64,000 nucleotides of DNA, taken from positions 186,001 through 250,000 of the forward strand of contig JAFGGG010000004.1 of the NCBI GenBank assembly GCA_016930675.1, in the 5' to 3' direction. Source of the stretch: Spirochaetales bacterium (GTDB lineage Bacteria > Spirochaetota > Spirochaetia > SZUA-6 > RPPD01). The translations under genes were made by a program, and so were the position numbers. The notes under the pieces were generated by a model. It saw only the letters and a program-made list of their open reading frames with translations. It was not told the origin of the DNA and did not search any database. Positions 28,568-38,757 of this stretch are shown piece by piece (position 1 is the first letter of the stretch; each line of letters opens with the position of its first letter).

Positions 28568-30208
28568 ATGAAACGTTTTTATATATTCCTATGTTTACTG
28601 TTATGTATAACAGGATTTCTTAATGCACAATTGGTGTCGGATCCCAATGATACGCTTTATACCTGGATCTCAATTTGGGAGGAAAAAGGGTATCTTAACA
28701 ATTTACCTCCTCTAAGACCTTATCCTATTCAACTTGTTAAAAAACTATTACAGCAGGTACAAGAAGTGGGTAACGAGCAGGAAGCGGAACTCGCTGGAAA
28801 TTACCTGCAGCAGATAGATGTCTCTCTTGGTGACGATATTCCCGACAGAAGCCTGCCCGCGCCTTTAAACTTTGCAATTGAAAACCAGACCTGGACTGCA
28901 TTCGAGGAACACAGAAATGATGCGATGGTCTCTCTCATTCTCCAAGGTTCGATATGTGATCTGGTTTCGTTTTCCGGCAGGGCTTCCTGGGGCGGTTCGG
29001 TGGAGACTGACGGTTTTTACGGACCGGAATGGATGAATATTATTGATGAAGCCAAATCAGGCGGAGGAAATGAGATGATATTCGGTATGAAAGCGTGGGC
29101 CAAAAACCTGGGTCTGGGCGGTATGACCGTGGGTTCTTCGGATGTCTATTTTCAAGCCGGTCTCATGCGCTCGTCGTTTGGGCCGTTTTTTGAGAACGGT
29201 GTTGTAATCGGTCCGCAATGTCCGGCTGCGGGTCATTTCTCATTCAACTATATAGCGGACTGGATAACGGTTTCGTCGGTTATGCTGGTGCTGCATCCGA
29301 GATATTATTGGGACGATGTTAACCATGTCATAGATTCACTCTCCACCATTTATGAAAAATATCTCGTGGTTCATTCTTATATTTTTAATCCCTGGGACTG
29401 GTTTGAGTTCGGTATTCTGCAGTCCGTTGTCTACGGCGGACGCTTTAATCCTGTTTATCTGCTGCCGTTTGCTCATATGTTTTACACCCAGCAGCTTTAC
29501 GGTGATGACGACAGTTCGTTTCTGGGGTTGTATATGAAATTCAGACTGCCTTTAAACATACAGCTGAAATTTATGTGCTACCTGGATGATTTTAATACGG
29601 ATACTTTTTTCGGCACTGACGGCCGCAGCGGACCGTTCAGCCTGGATAACGCGCAAAACAAGGTCGCGCTGCAGGCCGGATTAACCTGGGCGCCTGATAT
29701 GGATATTTTAAAAAGAATAAGAGTCGATTACCTGATGGTTACACCTTATACCTATACCCATAATGAGAATTATGAGATTAATTATTTGTCCTATACGCAT
29801 GTTGGAGAAGGGGTAGGCACGATTTTAGAGCCCAACTCGGATCAGATTACCGTGAACGCCTTTCTGCAGTTTGCACCCTGGTGCAATACGACTTTGCAGG
29901 CCCGTTTTGCCCGCCACGGCAATGCCTCTGAGGATGAAGCGCATGGAGACGGATCGTATTATGATGACGGATTTGATGATGATACCGACCAACCCACCTT
30001 TATCGCTCCGGCCCGTTTTTTGACTCAGGATGTTATTGAATATGTATTCCAACTGGGATGCGATCTGGATTTTGTATTCGGGCTGGAGTGGGGTGAATTA
30101 GCCTGCGGGATCGGATATCTGTTCGAATATGTATATAACAAAGACTTAATAGAGGGCAGTGAAGAATTTAATCATTTCGTGAAACTGTTTTTAAAGCTTA
30201 CTTTATAA
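28568..30208 (+). CDS. Wzi-like outer-membrane protein (paralogue)
   Basis: 546 residues. Signal peptide (cut near GFLNAQ), an N-terminal helical region (30-95) and then barrel strands. It shares with the preceding protein the order: LRSSFGPFFENGVV, FNPWDWFEFGILQ, GGRFNPVYLLPFAHMF and acidic loops. The last residues are FLKLTL, without the usual terminal aromatic residue, though a Phe lies a few residues before. Ribosome site AAGGAG. It has its own 200-base upstream gap, so it may be separately expressed. Role in surface polysaccharide handling is inferred. Confidence 0.65.
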   Translation: MKRFYIFLCLLLCITGFLNAQLVSDPNDTLYTWISIWEEKGYLNNLPPLRPYPIQLVKKLLQQVQEVGNEQEAELAGNYLQQIDVSLGDDIPDRSLPAPLNFAIENQTWTAFEEHRNDAMVSLILQGSICDLVSFSGRASWGGSVETDGFYGPEWMNIIDEAKSGGGNEMIFGMKAWAKNLGLGGMTVGSSDVYFQAGLMRSSFGPFFENGVVIGPQCPAAGHFSFNYIADWITVSSVMLVLHPRYYWDDVNHVIDSLSTIYEKYLVVHSYIFNPWDWFEFGILQSVVYGGRFNPVYLLPFAHMFYTQQLYGDDDSSFLGLYMKFRLPLNIQLKFMCYLDDFNTDTFFGTDGRSGPFSLDNAQNKVALQAGLTWAPDMDILKRIRVDYLMVTPYTYTHNENYEINYLSYTHVGEGVGTILEPNSDQITVNAFLQFAPWCNTTLQARFARHGNASEDEAHGDGSYYDDGFDDDTDQPTFIAPARFLTQDVIEYVFQLGCDLDFVFGLEWGELACGIGYLFEYVYNKDLIEGSEEFNHFVKLFLKLTL

Positions 30209-30214
30209 ATGCAG

Positions 30215-30242
30215 CACTTCTCATTGTAACAAATGAGAAGTG
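30215..30242 (+). terminator. Hairpin after the second Wzi-like gene
   Basis: Perfect 11-base stem (CACTTCTCATT / AATGAGAAGTG) with a 6-base loop, starting 7 bases after the stop. The T-run is missing, so it may stop transcription weakly or protect the 3' end of the mRNA. Confidence 0.5.
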
Positions 30243-30409
30243 ACTTATTGTACGAATTTAAATGATTTGACCATGTTTGCTAGTTTTACTATCTTTAGGC
30301 TAATAAACTTGAATCTCGTGTTGCTGCAGGATTCATAGGTGGGGACCGGGCTGTTCCCGTGTCCGGCAATAGTTTTAAAACTGGTTGAATTTATTCGGAG
30401 TTATAAGGC

Positions 30410-32986
30410 ATGAGAATAGATAGACTTACCATTAAAGCACAAGAAGCTCTTGAAGCAGCTCAGGGCCTGGTTCATCGTTATAATCATTCATTATTGGATG
30501 CCGGCCATGTACTTCATTCACTCATTACCCAGAAAGAAGGAGTGATTATCCCGCTGTTGACACGACTCGGTGTGCCCAAAGAGCAGCTGCAGACCGAAGT
30601 GGAAAAACTGCTCCAGGCCAAGCCCAAGCAGTACGGTGATAATGCCCAGATTTCTATTTCACCACAGGTTAACAAGATTTTGTACAAGGCCGAGGACGAA
30701 GCCGCCGCCTTAAAGGATGAGTATGTCAGTACCGAGCATGTGTTCTTGGCGTTTCTCGATGTAGCGAGCGAGGTCCAGCAGCTGTTGAAAAAGTACGGAC
30801 TTGACAGAGAAAAGATCCTTGCCGTGCTGCGAGAAATACGCGGCAATCAAAAGGTAACGGATCAAACGCCTGAAGACAAGTACCAGGTATTGGACCGCTA
30901 TTGCCGTGATCTGACAGCGTTGGCCCGCCGCAGCAAACTGGACCCCGTCATCGGTCGTGATGAAGAGATCAGAAGAATTATGCAGGTACTTTCACGAAGG
31001 ACAAAAAATAATCCAGTTTTAATAGGTGATCCCGGAGTGGGGAAAACGGCGATCGTTGAGGGTCTCGCCCAGCGCATTATAAACGGTGATGTACCGGATT
31101 CGCTAAAAGATAAAAGAGTGCTGGCTTTGGATTTAGGGGCTTTGGTCGCAGGTGCTAAGTTTAGAGGTGAGTTTGAAGAGAGATTGAAGGCAGTCATAAC
31201 GGAGATTGTAGAATCTGAAGGTAAAATAATCTGTTTTATTGACGAGCTGCATACATTGGTAGGCGCGGGAAGTGCCGAAGGCGCCATGGATGCATCCAAT
31301 TTACTTAAACCCGCTTTGGCCCGAGGAGAGTTGCGCGCTATAGGTGCCACAACTTTGGATGAGTATCGTAAAAATATAGAAAAGGATCCGGCTTTGGAAC
31401 GCAGATTTCAGACTGTCTATACCACGGAGCCGTCGGTAGAAGATACCATTGCCATCCTGCGTGGATTAAAAGAGCGTTATGAAGTTCACCATGGAGTGAG
31501 GATCATGGATGAAGCGCTGATAGCCGCCGCCGTGCTTTCTAATCGTTATATTACCGCGAGGTTTCTGCCGGATAAAGCTATCGATCTTATAGATGAAGCG
31601 GCAAGCAGGCTGAAAATGGAGATTGAAAGTCAGCCTACGGAGCTGGATCAAATTCAGAGAAAAATGCTTCAGCTGAATATAGAAAAACAGGCGCTTGCCA
31701 AAGAAAAAGACGCGGCTTCCAATGAGCGACTTCAGAAGATAAACAAAGAACTCGGCGTATTGGAAGAGAAACGAAATACAATGCAGCTGCAGTGGCAGAA
31801 TGAAAAAGACGTAATTCAGGAGATCCGCACGCTAAAGCAGCGTTTAGAAGAGCTGCATATAGAAGAAATCCGCTATGAGCGGGAAGGCAACCTGGCCAAG
31901 GCCGCTGAAATAAAGCACGGGCTGATCCCCGAGACCGAAAAACTGCTTGCGGCAAAAACAAAGAAGATCGCCGGTCTTGAAGGACAGAACCGTTTATTGC
32001 GTGAAGAAGTCAGTGAGGAAGATGTGGCAAAAATAGTTTCTCATTGGACCGGGATACCCGTTTCCAAAATGCTGACTTCGGAAAAACAAAAACTTTTAAA
32101 GCTGGAAGAGATACTGAGTTCACGCGTGGTAGGTCAGAGCAGGGCAATAGCAGCAATAGCCGATGCGATTCGACGTAATCGTGCGGGCATAGCAGATGCC
32201 AACAGGCCATTCGGAACTTTCATCTTTATCGGTCCCACGGGTGTGGGAAAAACCGAGTTGGCTAAGACTCTGGCCGTGTATCTGTTTAATGACGAAAAAG
32301 CCTTAAAGCGTATTGATATGAGTGAGTATATGGAGAAGCATGCAGTTTCACGGCTTATCGGGGCTCCTCCCGGTTATGTGGGCTATGAAGAAGGAGGACA
32401 GCTGACGGAAGCGGTGCGCAGACGGCCCTATTCGGTAATACTTTTTGACGAAATAGAAAAAGCGCATCCTGATGTGTTTAATGTGCTTTTGCAGGTGCTT
32501 GATGAGGGCAGACTTACCGACGGACAGGGAAGGGTTGTCGATTTTAAAAACTGCATAATTATTATGACAAGTAATCTGGGAAGTGAGCTGATCCAAAAAG
32601 CGGAAAAGGTTGAGGATGTGCATGATGCCATAGAGGAACTGTTAAAAGCAACCTTTAAACCGGAGTTTTTAAACCGGATAGACGAAGTTATAACCTTTAA
32701 CCGTCTAAGCAAGGACGACATTCTAAAAATCGTACATATTCAGTTGTCACTCTTTAAGGAACGCCTTAAAGAGCAAAAGCTGGATATTAAGCTTACTAAA
32801 CAAGCTTTGGCATATCTGGCGGAATTGGGGTATGATCCGCTGTTCGGCGCCAGGCCATTAAAGCGGGTTATTCAAAATAGAGTACAGAATATCATAGCCA
32901 AAAAGATTTTGGCAGGTGAGCTTAAAGAGGGTGATACGGTGATAATTGAAAGAGTGAAAGATAGTTTTACCGCGAAAAAGGGATAG
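30410..32986 (+). CDS. clpB: ATP-dependent disaggregase ClpB
   Basis: 858 residues, the normal length. Clp N domain (1-145), first AAA+ module with [10 protein letters not shown] and a conserved ELHTLVGAG strand, the long coiled-coil middle domain (about 400-530, with the KQKLLKLEE joint after it), and a second AAA+ module with [32 protein letters not shown] and sensor residues. It dissolves protein aggregates with DnaK. The leader has a GC-rich hairpin with a bulge (about 30346-30367), but no clear CIRCE element or sigma-32-type promoter. Confidence 0.97.
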   Translation: MRIDRLTIKAQEALEAAQGLVHRYNHSLLDAGHVLHSLITQKEGVIIPLLTRLGVPKEQLQTEVEKLLQAKPKQYGDNAQISISPQVNKILYKAEDEAAALKDEYVSTEHVFLAFLDVASEVQQLLKKYGLDREKILAVLREIRGNQKVTDQTPEDKYQVLDRYCRDLTALARRSKLDPVIGRDEEIRRIMQVLSRRTKNNPVLIGDPGVGKTAIVEGLAQRIINGDVPDSLKDKRVLALDLGALVAGAKFRGEFEERLKAVITEIVESEGKIICFIDELHTLVGAGSAEGAMDASNLLKPALARGELRAIGATTLDEYRKNIEKDPALERRFQTVYTTEPSVEDTIAILRGLKERYEVHHGVRIMDEALIAAAVLSNRYITARFLPDKAIDLIDEAASRLKMEIESQPTELDQIQRKMLQLNIEKQALAKEKDAASNERLQKINKELGVLEEKRNTMQLQWQNEKDVIQEIRTLKQRLEELHIEEIRYEREGNLAKAAEIKHGLIPETEKLLAAKTKKIAGLEGQNRLLREEVSEEDVAKIVSHWTGIPVSKMLTSEKQKLLKLEEILSSRVVGQSRAIAAIADAIRRNRAGIADANRPFGTFIFIGPTGVGKTELAKTLAVYLFNDEKALKRIDMSEYMEKHAVSRLIGAPPGYVGYEEGGQLTEAVRRRPYSVILFDEIEKAHPDVFNVLLQVLDEGRLTDGQGRVVDFKNCIIIMTSNLGSELIQKAEKVEDVHDAIEELLKATFKPEFLNRIDEVITFNRLSKDDILKIVHIQLSLFKERLKEQKLDIKLTKQALAYLAELGYDPLFGARPLKRVIQNRVQNIIAKKILAGELKEGDTVIIERVKDSFTAKKG

Positions 32987-33080
32987 CAATCCGCAACCAA
33001 TCATAATAAATCATAATATTCAAGGATTTTTCTCTGAGAAATCGATGAAGATAGGGAATTGCATTTTTCTTTTAACCGCA

Positions 33081-33109
33081 TTGACAATAATTGTCCCTTG
33101 ATGTAACCT
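33081..33109 (+). promoter_or_regulatory. argG promoter with overlapping palindrome
   Basis: Perfect -35 TTGACA (33081-33086), 17-base spacer, TAACCT (33104-33109). A perfect 6-1-6 palindrome, GACAATAATTGTC (33083-33095), covers the -35 element, a classic repressor position. It does not match the ArgR box; it looks more like a Fur-family-style inverted repeat, but the regulator is unknown. Confidence 0.55.
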
Positions 33110-33145
33110 GTGACTTTTCAATTATTAAGGTAAAGGAAGTATGGT

Positions 33146-34399
33146 ATGGATATTTCATTAAACGAACTGCTTAAAAAAATCGATGGCACCCCGATTCCTC
33201 AGGTTAAAAAATGCGCGATCGCCTTTTCGGGAGGACTTGACAGCACCCTGGGAATTGAGATGCTAAGGCGTATATATAAAGTACAGGATATTATTGCGAT
33301 TTCCGTGGATGTCGGCCAGGGTGAAGAAGAAATTACTATGGGTAAAAAGCGGGCAAAGCAATTGAATATTGAGCCGATTGTAATAGATGCACGCGATGAA
33401 TTTACCGAAGTATGGCTTAAAAAAGCGATTTATGCCAATTCGGATTACGGAGGTTATCCCGTATCCACATCTATGACCCGTCAGCTTATCGCCCGCATTG
33501 TCGCGGAAAAAGCGCGCGAACTGGGCTGCGACAGTATTTTAGAAGGTTCTACGGGCCGAGGAAACGATCAGTATCGCATGCATAATGTTTTTAAATATTT
33601 TGCACCTGAGCTTGAAGTGTTGGTGCCTGTGCGTGATTTTGATCTAACCCGCGGTCAGGAGCTTGCTCTCTGTGAAGAGTGGGGAGTGCCGGTAGAGGAG
33701 TTTATCAGCGGTGGTGACGATAAAACCATGTGGTGCCGTTCTATCGCGTCGGGCGCGGTAGACCTCAATCAAGAGCTGCCTCCGGATATTTGGATGTGGC
33801 TTACTGTTCCCGAAAATGCTCCTGATAAACCTGATTTTGTTGAACTCACCTTTGAGCGGGGTGTGCCTGTAGCAGTTGACGGCAAAAAAATGAAATTAGC
33901 AGAGCTTGTTCCCCATTTGAACAAAGTGGCCGGAAGAAACGGAATCGGTTTTATCGATGTTTTCGAAGACGGTATAATGGATCTGAAAAGCAGGGAGATT
34001 TATGAAGCACCTGCCGCTTATCTGATCCTAAAAGTAAAAAAAGATCTGGAAGGCGCTTGTCTTACAAAAGAAGAACGTCATTTTAAAGCGATAGTTGATG
34101 CTAAATGGGCGTATATGGTGTATCATGGAGAATGGTTCCATCCGTTGAAAGCGGATTTGGATGCTTTTATCGAGCAGAGCCAAAAGGCAGTATTTGGAAT
34201 TACCAAAGTAAAACTTTATAAGGGTACCATGGAAATTGTATCGCGCAACAGGCCTCATTCTTCTCTTTTCTATCCTGAGATCCGTTCGATCAAAGCGGCG
34301 GGTTTTGATCAGCGATGGTGTGCAAATGCGGCCAAGATAAGAGGGTTGCCGTGGGAAATTCTGGCAAAACGCAATCAGAAGCTTAAAAAGGAAGAGTAA
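33146..34399 (+). CDS. argG: Argininosuccinate synthase
   Basis: 417 residues. The N-type ATP pyrophosphatase loop AFSGGLDSTLG is present at residues 28-38, followed by SVDVGQGEEE, the GSTGRGNDQYR segment and the citrulline/aspartate-binding region around SIASGAVDLNQ. It joins citrulline and aspartate using ATP, the seventh step of arginine synthesis. Ribosome site AAAGGAAG. argH follows after two bases, so the two last arginine-synthesis steps are coupled. Confidence 0.95.
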   Translation: MDISLNELLKKIDGTPIPQVKKCAIAFSGGLDSTLGIEMLRRIYKVQDIIAISVDVGQGEEEITMGKKRAKQLNIEPIVIDARDEFTEVWLKKAIYANSDYGGYPVSTSMTRQLIARIVAEKARELGCDSILEGSTGRGNDQYRMHNVFKYFAPELEVLVPVRDFDLTRGQELALCEEWGVPVEEFISGGDDKTMWCRSIASGAVDLNQELPPDIWMWLTVPENAPDKPDFVELTFERGVPVAVDGKKMKLAELVPHLNKVAGRNGIGFIDVFEDGIMDLKSREIYEAPAAYLILKVKKDLEGACLTKEERHFKAIVDAKWAYMVYHGEWFHPLKADLDAFIEQSQKAVFGITKVKLYKGTMEIVSRNRPHSSLFYPEIRSIKAAGFDQRWCANAAKIRGLPWEILAKRNQKLKKEE

Positions 34400-34401
34400 T
34401 T

Positions 34402-35778
34402 TTGGCAAAGCTTTGGCATAAGAACTATGAACTCAACGAGCTGGTGGAGGCCTTCACTGTGGGTGAGGACTTTCAGTTGGATATCAATTTAGTCGGTGCG
34501 GATTGCGCTGCATCACTGGCTCACGCTCATATGCTTGAAACTATCGGAATTCTATCCAAGGGTGAATATGCTGCTCTGAAAAAGGAACTGCTTGCCGTTA
34601 TTGAACAGGCGGACAAGGGTAAATTTTCAATCCAGCGTTCTATGGAAGATTGTCATACTGCAATTGAGAATTATCTTGTGAAACAACTGGGTGATACCGG
34701 CAAAAAAATTCATACAGGCCGATCGCGTAATGATCAGATTATCGCGGCATTACGTCTCTATGCCCGTGATTTTCTCCTGCAGTTTCATGCGTCCTGTACG
34801 CTTCTCATCCGGACGTTGCTTGAAGCCGCGAAGCTTTATCAGGATATACCCATGCCGGGACGCACACATATGCAGATTGCCATGCCCTCTTCCGTCGGGC
34901 TTTGGGCACTTTCCTTTGCCGAGCAGCTGCTGGATGATCTCTGCCTTATCGATACCGCGTATAAACTCAATGATATGTGTCCTTTGGGTTCCGCGGCCAG
35001 TTATGGTGTGCCGCTGCCTCTTGACAGGGAACTGGTAGCGAAATTATTGGGATTTTCAAAGCTCCAGAACAATGTATTGTATGTCAATAACAGCCGGGGG
35101 AAAATTGAATCGATTATTATTGATGCCCTGGAACAGACAGTTCTTACGCTGAGTAAATTGGCACAGGACTTGATTCTTTTTTCAATGCCGGAGTTCGGTT
35201 ATTTTACACTACCGCAGGAATTATGTTCGGGAAGCAGTATTATGCCCCAAAAAAAGAATCCCTGCGCGCTGGAGTTGGTAAGGGCAAAGTCAGCATCACT
35301 TAATGCGTATTCATTGCATATCAAAGCCGTTGTGAGAGCTCTGCCTTCAGGTTATAACCGGGATTTTCAGGAAACAAAAGCGCCGTTTATGCGGGGAATC
35401 AATACCGCCTTAGCTTGTGTGGAAGTTATGAGTTTGTCGATACAAAAGCTCAAGGTAAATGAGCAGAATTTACTGAAAGGATTCATTCCTGAAATTTATG
35501 CAACCGATGCGGCATTGGAGCTGGTTAAAAAGGGTGTTCCGTTCCGAGACGCATATAAAGAGATCGGTTTGCATTTGGATAATCTTAAGGATTACGATCC
35601 CAAGCAGATACTCAAGGCCAAAACGGCGACCGGCAATACAGGGAACCTCTGTTATGAAAAAGCTGAAAATGAATTAAAAAAACGCGAGCAAGCCTATGTG
35701 AATTATAATAGTCATGTGGAAAACACTTATAAAAAACTCTTGGGAAAGCGCTATCCATTTTTTAAAGCTGTTTTTTAA
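34402..35778 (+). CDS. argH: Argininosuccinate lyase
   Basis: 458 residues. Fumarase/aspartase superfamily signature GSSIMPQKKNP with the catalytic Ser, HTGRSRNDQ, and the catalytic His region (DCHTAIE). It splits argininosuccinate into arginine and fumarate. The start is TTG at 34402, two bases after the argG stop, with AAAAGGAAG within the end of argG; no in-frame ATG gives a complete N-terminus. Weak start plus coupling suggests argH output follows argG translation. Confidence 0.95.
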   Translation: MAKLWHKNYELNELVEAFTVGEDFQLDINLVGADCAASLAHAHMLETIGILSKGEYAALKKELLAVIEQADKGKFSIQRSMEDCHTAIENYLVKQLGDTGKKIHTGRSRNDQIIAALRLYARDFLLQFHASCTLLIRTLLEAAKLYQDIPMPGRTHMQIAMPSSVGLWALSFAEQLLDDLCLIDTAYKLNDMCPLGSAASYGVPLPLDRELVAKLLGFSKLQNNVLYVNNSRGKIESIIIDALEQTVLTLSKLAQDLILFSMPEFGYFTLPQELCSGSSIMPQKKNPCALELVRAKSASLNAYSLHIKAVVRALPSGYNRDFQETKAPFMRGINTALACVEVMSLSIQKLKVNEQNLLKGFIPEIYATDAALELVKKGVPFRDAYKEIGLHLDNLKDYDPKQILKAKTATGNTGNLCYEKAENELKKREQAYVNYNSHVENTYKKLLGKRYPFFKAVF

Positions 35779-35789
35779 GTAGCTTTCTC

Positions 35790-35819
35790 TTGACTGTAAT
35801 GTATTTTTAAGCATAATAA
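35790..35819 (+). promoter_or_regulatory. Candidate promoter for the Zn-ribbon gene and prs
   Basis: TTGACT (35790-35795), 18-base spacer, TAATAA (35814-35819), 54 bases before the Zn-ribbon start. Confidence 0.4.
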
Positions 35820-35872
35820 AATCTGCGTATAGTTTTTTAAAGTCTTAGTGATACATGGATGAGGAGGAGAGT

Positions 35873-36094
35873 ATGGTTTGCCTGCGTGAACAGGAGCTTT
35901 TTTGTGAAAAATGCAGGAAGGTTAAAAAGCTGCCGCAGTGTTGCGGAAAAGCGATGGAAGCGGATAATAACGGAACTTTTTTTTGTACGTCGTGTGAAAG
36001 AGAGCTTCCTCATGCGCCTAAGTGTTGTAATACGGTAATGACTGTACGCCTGACAGTTAGAAATATTAGAAAAGAAATATTTGGAACAATATAG
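35873..36094 (+). CDS. Small cysteine-rich zinc-ribbon protein
   Basis: 73 residues from the ATG at 35873, chosen because GAGGAGGAG sits 3-8 bases upstream; an in-frame ATG at 35855 would place that site inside the gene. Cysteines form CEKC, QCCGK, CTSC and KCCN groups, enough for two zinc ribbons, each followed by a CC motif. It is probably a metal-binding adaptor. It ends 13 bases before prs and shares its promoter. No named family recognised. Confidence 0.65.
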   Translation: MVCLREQELFCEKCRKVKKLPQCCGKAMEADNNGTFFCTSCERELPHAPKCCNTVMTVRLTVRNIRKEIFGTI

Positions 36095-36107
36095 ATTAAA
36101 CTGAGCA

Positions 36108-37349
36108 ATGGCTAATACTAATCTATATGATATCGGAATTATTGCCTGCCCCGGCGGCATTCAGTTTGCCACTGAAATCATCAATCATTTGAAATCAATC
36201 TCCACCATAAAATCCGAGAAACGCCTGAAAAGATTGGGGAGTAAGTACAACCTTTCAAGATCGGAAATTATAAAGAAGATAAATTTTAATAACGACCTGT
36301 TTTCATTGCATCCGCAGACGAATAATAATCGGGATAAGATCACTATTCCTGAATTTAATGTACCCGTGCATTTTACTTATTTTGCCAATGGTGAGTTCAA
36401 AACAGAGCTGCGTGCATCGGTTCGGGATAAGGATATTTATATCGTACAGGATGTGGCGAATCATTATCCGCTTAAATTCCCTGATTTAAAAGAAAAATCA
36501 ACACTGTCGATTAATGATCATATATTATGTCTTTATGTTACTATCGATGCCGCGTTGCAAGCCGGAGCAAAACGGGTAACCGTGGTCCTGCCCACGTATC
36601 CGTACTCACGCCAGCATAAAAAAAAGGGCAGGGAAGGCCTTACCGCAGCCCGCTTCGGTCAGATTTTGGAATATATGGGTGTGGATCGTATTATTACCCT
36701 GGATATTCATTCACGCGAAATCGAGAACTGCTTTAATCATTTGCGCGTGGAGAACCTCCACGCTTCGTATCAAATTATCAAAGCACTCACAAGCATCATT
36801 AATGTGAAGGATGACAAATTGGTTATTGTATCGCCGGATACCGGCGCGATTGATCGAAATAAATTTTATGCGGCATCTTTTGAAAAAAAGTTGGCCTTAC
36901 TCTATAAGGAGAGAGATTATTCCAAGCTCACACAGGACGCATTGGACAATAATATAGCCGATATGAACCTTTTAGGTAATGTTGACGATAAAATCGTATT
37001 CATGAGTGACGATATTCTGGGAACCGGCGGTACACTGCTCAAGGCGCTGAATGTGTTGCGCGGCATGGGAGCAGAAAAAATTATCTGTGCTGTGAGTCTG
37101 CCGTTTTTTACCGGACACGCGGTTAAACATTTTGAAGAGGCTTACTTTAAAAAATCTTTCTATAGAATAATTGGTACTAACGCGGTGTATCATGATACAT
37201 CATTACTTGAACGTGAATGGTATATCTGTGCTAATGTATCGAGGTTGTTCGCAAAAACCATTTATCGCTTGCATTATGATCTGTCTTTAAGTCCTCTCCT
37301 CGATAACCGTAAAATTATCAGCAGATTGCTTTCTGAAAATAATGCATAG
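36108..37349 (+). CDS. prs: Ribose-phosphate pyrophosphokinase, long form
   Basis: 413 residues, about 95 more than standard PRPP synthetase. Core motifs are present: FANGEF, the substrate/ATP segment LPTYPYSRQHKK, LDIHSREIENCF, SPDTGA, and the PRPP loop DDILGTGGTLLKAL. The extra length is an insert at about residues 30-75, a 70-residue charged region before the final loop, and a C-terminal tail. It makes PRPP for nucleotide, His and Trp synthesis. No ribosome site is visible before the ATG, suggesting coupling with the Zn-ribbon gene. Divergent long forms may differ in regulation. Confidence 0.88.
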   Translation: MANTNLYDIGIIACPGGIQFATEIINHLKSISTIKSEKRLKRLGSKYNLSRSEIIKKINFNNDLFSLHPQTNNNRDKITIPEFNVPVHFTYFANGEFKTELRASVRDKDIYIVQDVANHYPLKFPDLKEKSTLSINDHILCLYVTIDAALQAGAKRVTVVLPTYPYSRQHKKKGREGLTAARFGQILEYMGVDRIITLDIHSREIENCFNHLRVENLHASYQIIKALTSIINVKDDKLVIVSPDTGAIDRNKFYAASFEKKLALLYKERDYSKLTQDALDNNIADMNLLGNVDDKIVFMSDDILGTGGTLLKALNVLRGMGAEKIICAVSLPFFTGHAVKHFEEAYFKKSFYRIIGTNAVYHDTSLLEREWYICANVSRLFAKTIYRLHYDLSLSPLLDNRKIISRLLSENNA

Positions 37350-37404
37350 GCCATTGATTTTTAGCGTCTTGTTACCTGGATTAATGAACTGAAGGAGGTA
37401 AGAA

Positions 37405-38742
37405 ATGATTATTCTCACTCTGAATTGCGGAAGTTCTTCGGTAAAATACAGGGTTTTTGATTGGCAACAAAAAGCCATCCTGGCCACGGGAATTGTAGAA
37501 CGGGTGGGTATGCCCGGTTCATTTATCGAACACTACAGCAAAGGTAAAGAAAAAGTAAACCGCAGACATGATTGCCCGAATCATCGGGTGGCAATTGCAC
37601 TCATTACAAAGATGCTGTTGGACAAGGAGCAGGGAGCTCTCCCCGATCTGAATGCGATAAAAGCTGTTGGACACAGGGTGGTGCACGGCGCGGAAATATT
37701 TTCCAAATCCATAATAATTGATGACAAAGCCCTAAATATTTTTAAGGATGTGGCGGATTTAAGCCCTCTGCACAATCCAGCGAACATTATGGGTATTGAA
37801 GCGGCAAGAGAAGTTCTGCCCGCTGTTCCCCATTGCGCTATTATGGATACGGCCTGGCATCAGACCATGCCTAAACACGCCTTCATATATGCACTGCCTT
37901 ACGAGTGGTATGAACAGTATCATGTACGGCGGTATGGGTTTCACGGCACTTCACTTCTCTATGTGGCCAAGCGAGCGGCGGTTTTATTGGATAAAAAGCC
38001 GGCCGCGTGCAATCTGATAACACTCCATATAGGAAACGGAGTCAGTGCCAACGCGGTTAAGAATGGCATATCTGTAGATACTTCAATGGGATTAACCCCG
38101 TTAGAGGGTTTGGTAATGGGTACGCGCTCGGGTGATATCGATCCGGCAATATGTTTTTATATAATGCGTAAAACAGGAATTGCTCAGGAAGAGATGGAGA
38201 CCATATTGAATAAGAAAAGCGGTGTACTGGGGATTACCAGAAAGTATATAGACAGAAGAGACGTAGTGAAAGCGGCGGAGCAAGGTGATGATCTGGCAAA
38301 GCTGGCGATTGAGATTGAGGTCTATCGCCTGCGGAAGTATATCGGCGCGTATTACGCGGCATTAGGCAGAGTGGATGCCTTGATATTCACGGCCGGTGTG
38401 GGGGAGATGAGTCCGTTGTACAGAGCAAAAACAGTAGCAGGATTGGAAGATCTGGGGGTCGTTATGGATTTTGAAAAGAATAAGCTCTCTCAGACTCGTA
38501 ATGTTGAAACAGATATAACAGGTAAAAATTCAAAAGTCAAAGTATTCGTCATACCCACGGATGAAGAGATTGTCATGACCGAAGACACCTATGCCCTGTT
38601 GCAGGGAATTTACGATGTGCACACGGAATTCGAGTATTCTTTCCAAAAAAAATCATATGTAAACCTTTCCAGAGCCGAAGCTTTAAAGTCTGAGCTTATT
38701 AAAAATCCGAAATTGAAGGATATTATCGCCCTGAGTCCTTAA
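37405..38742 (+). CDS. ackA: Acetate kinase
   Basis: 445 residues. N-terminal signature [17 protein letters not shown], catalytic and substrate segments [39 protein letters not shown] and [23 protein letters not shown]. It converts acetyl phosphate and ADP to acetate and ATP, a fermentative ATP source. The C-terminus is about 40 residues longer than usual (a charged tail with [17 protein letters not shown]). No pta next to it. Ribosome site AAGGAGG is strong. Confidence 0.95.
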   Translation: MIILTLNCGSSSVKYRVFDWQQKAILATGIVERVGMPGSFIEHYSKGKEKVNRRHDCPNHRVAIALITKMLLDKEQGALPDLNAIKAVGHRVVHGAEIFSKSIIIDDKALNIFKDVADLSPLHNPANIMGIEAAREVLPAVPHCAIMDTAWHQTMPKHAFIYALPYEWYEQYHVRRYGFHGTSLLYVAKRAAVLLDKKPAACNLITLHIGNGVSANAVKNGISVDTSMGLTPLEGLVMGTRSGDIDPAICFYIMRKTGIAQEEMETILNKKSGVLGITRKYIDRRDVVKAAEQGDDLAKLAIEIEVYRLRKYIGAYYAALGRVDALIFTAGVGEMSPLYRAKTVAGLEDLGVVMDFEKNKLSQTRNVETDITGKNSKVKVFVIPTDEEIVMTEDTYALLQGIYDVHTEFEYSFQKKSYVNLSRAEALKSELIKNPKLKDIIALSP

Positions 38743-38757
38743 TAGATTTTAGCTGTG

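Noticed and set aside
30240-30409. CIRCE element or sigma-32 promoter before clpB
   Set aside because: A CTTGAA is present at about 30310 but no matching -10 or CIRCE palindrome; only a bulged GC hairpin is seen.
30898-31350. Open frame antisense to clpB
   Set aside because: Shadow of a strongly coding region; composition is low-complexity Ser/Pro.
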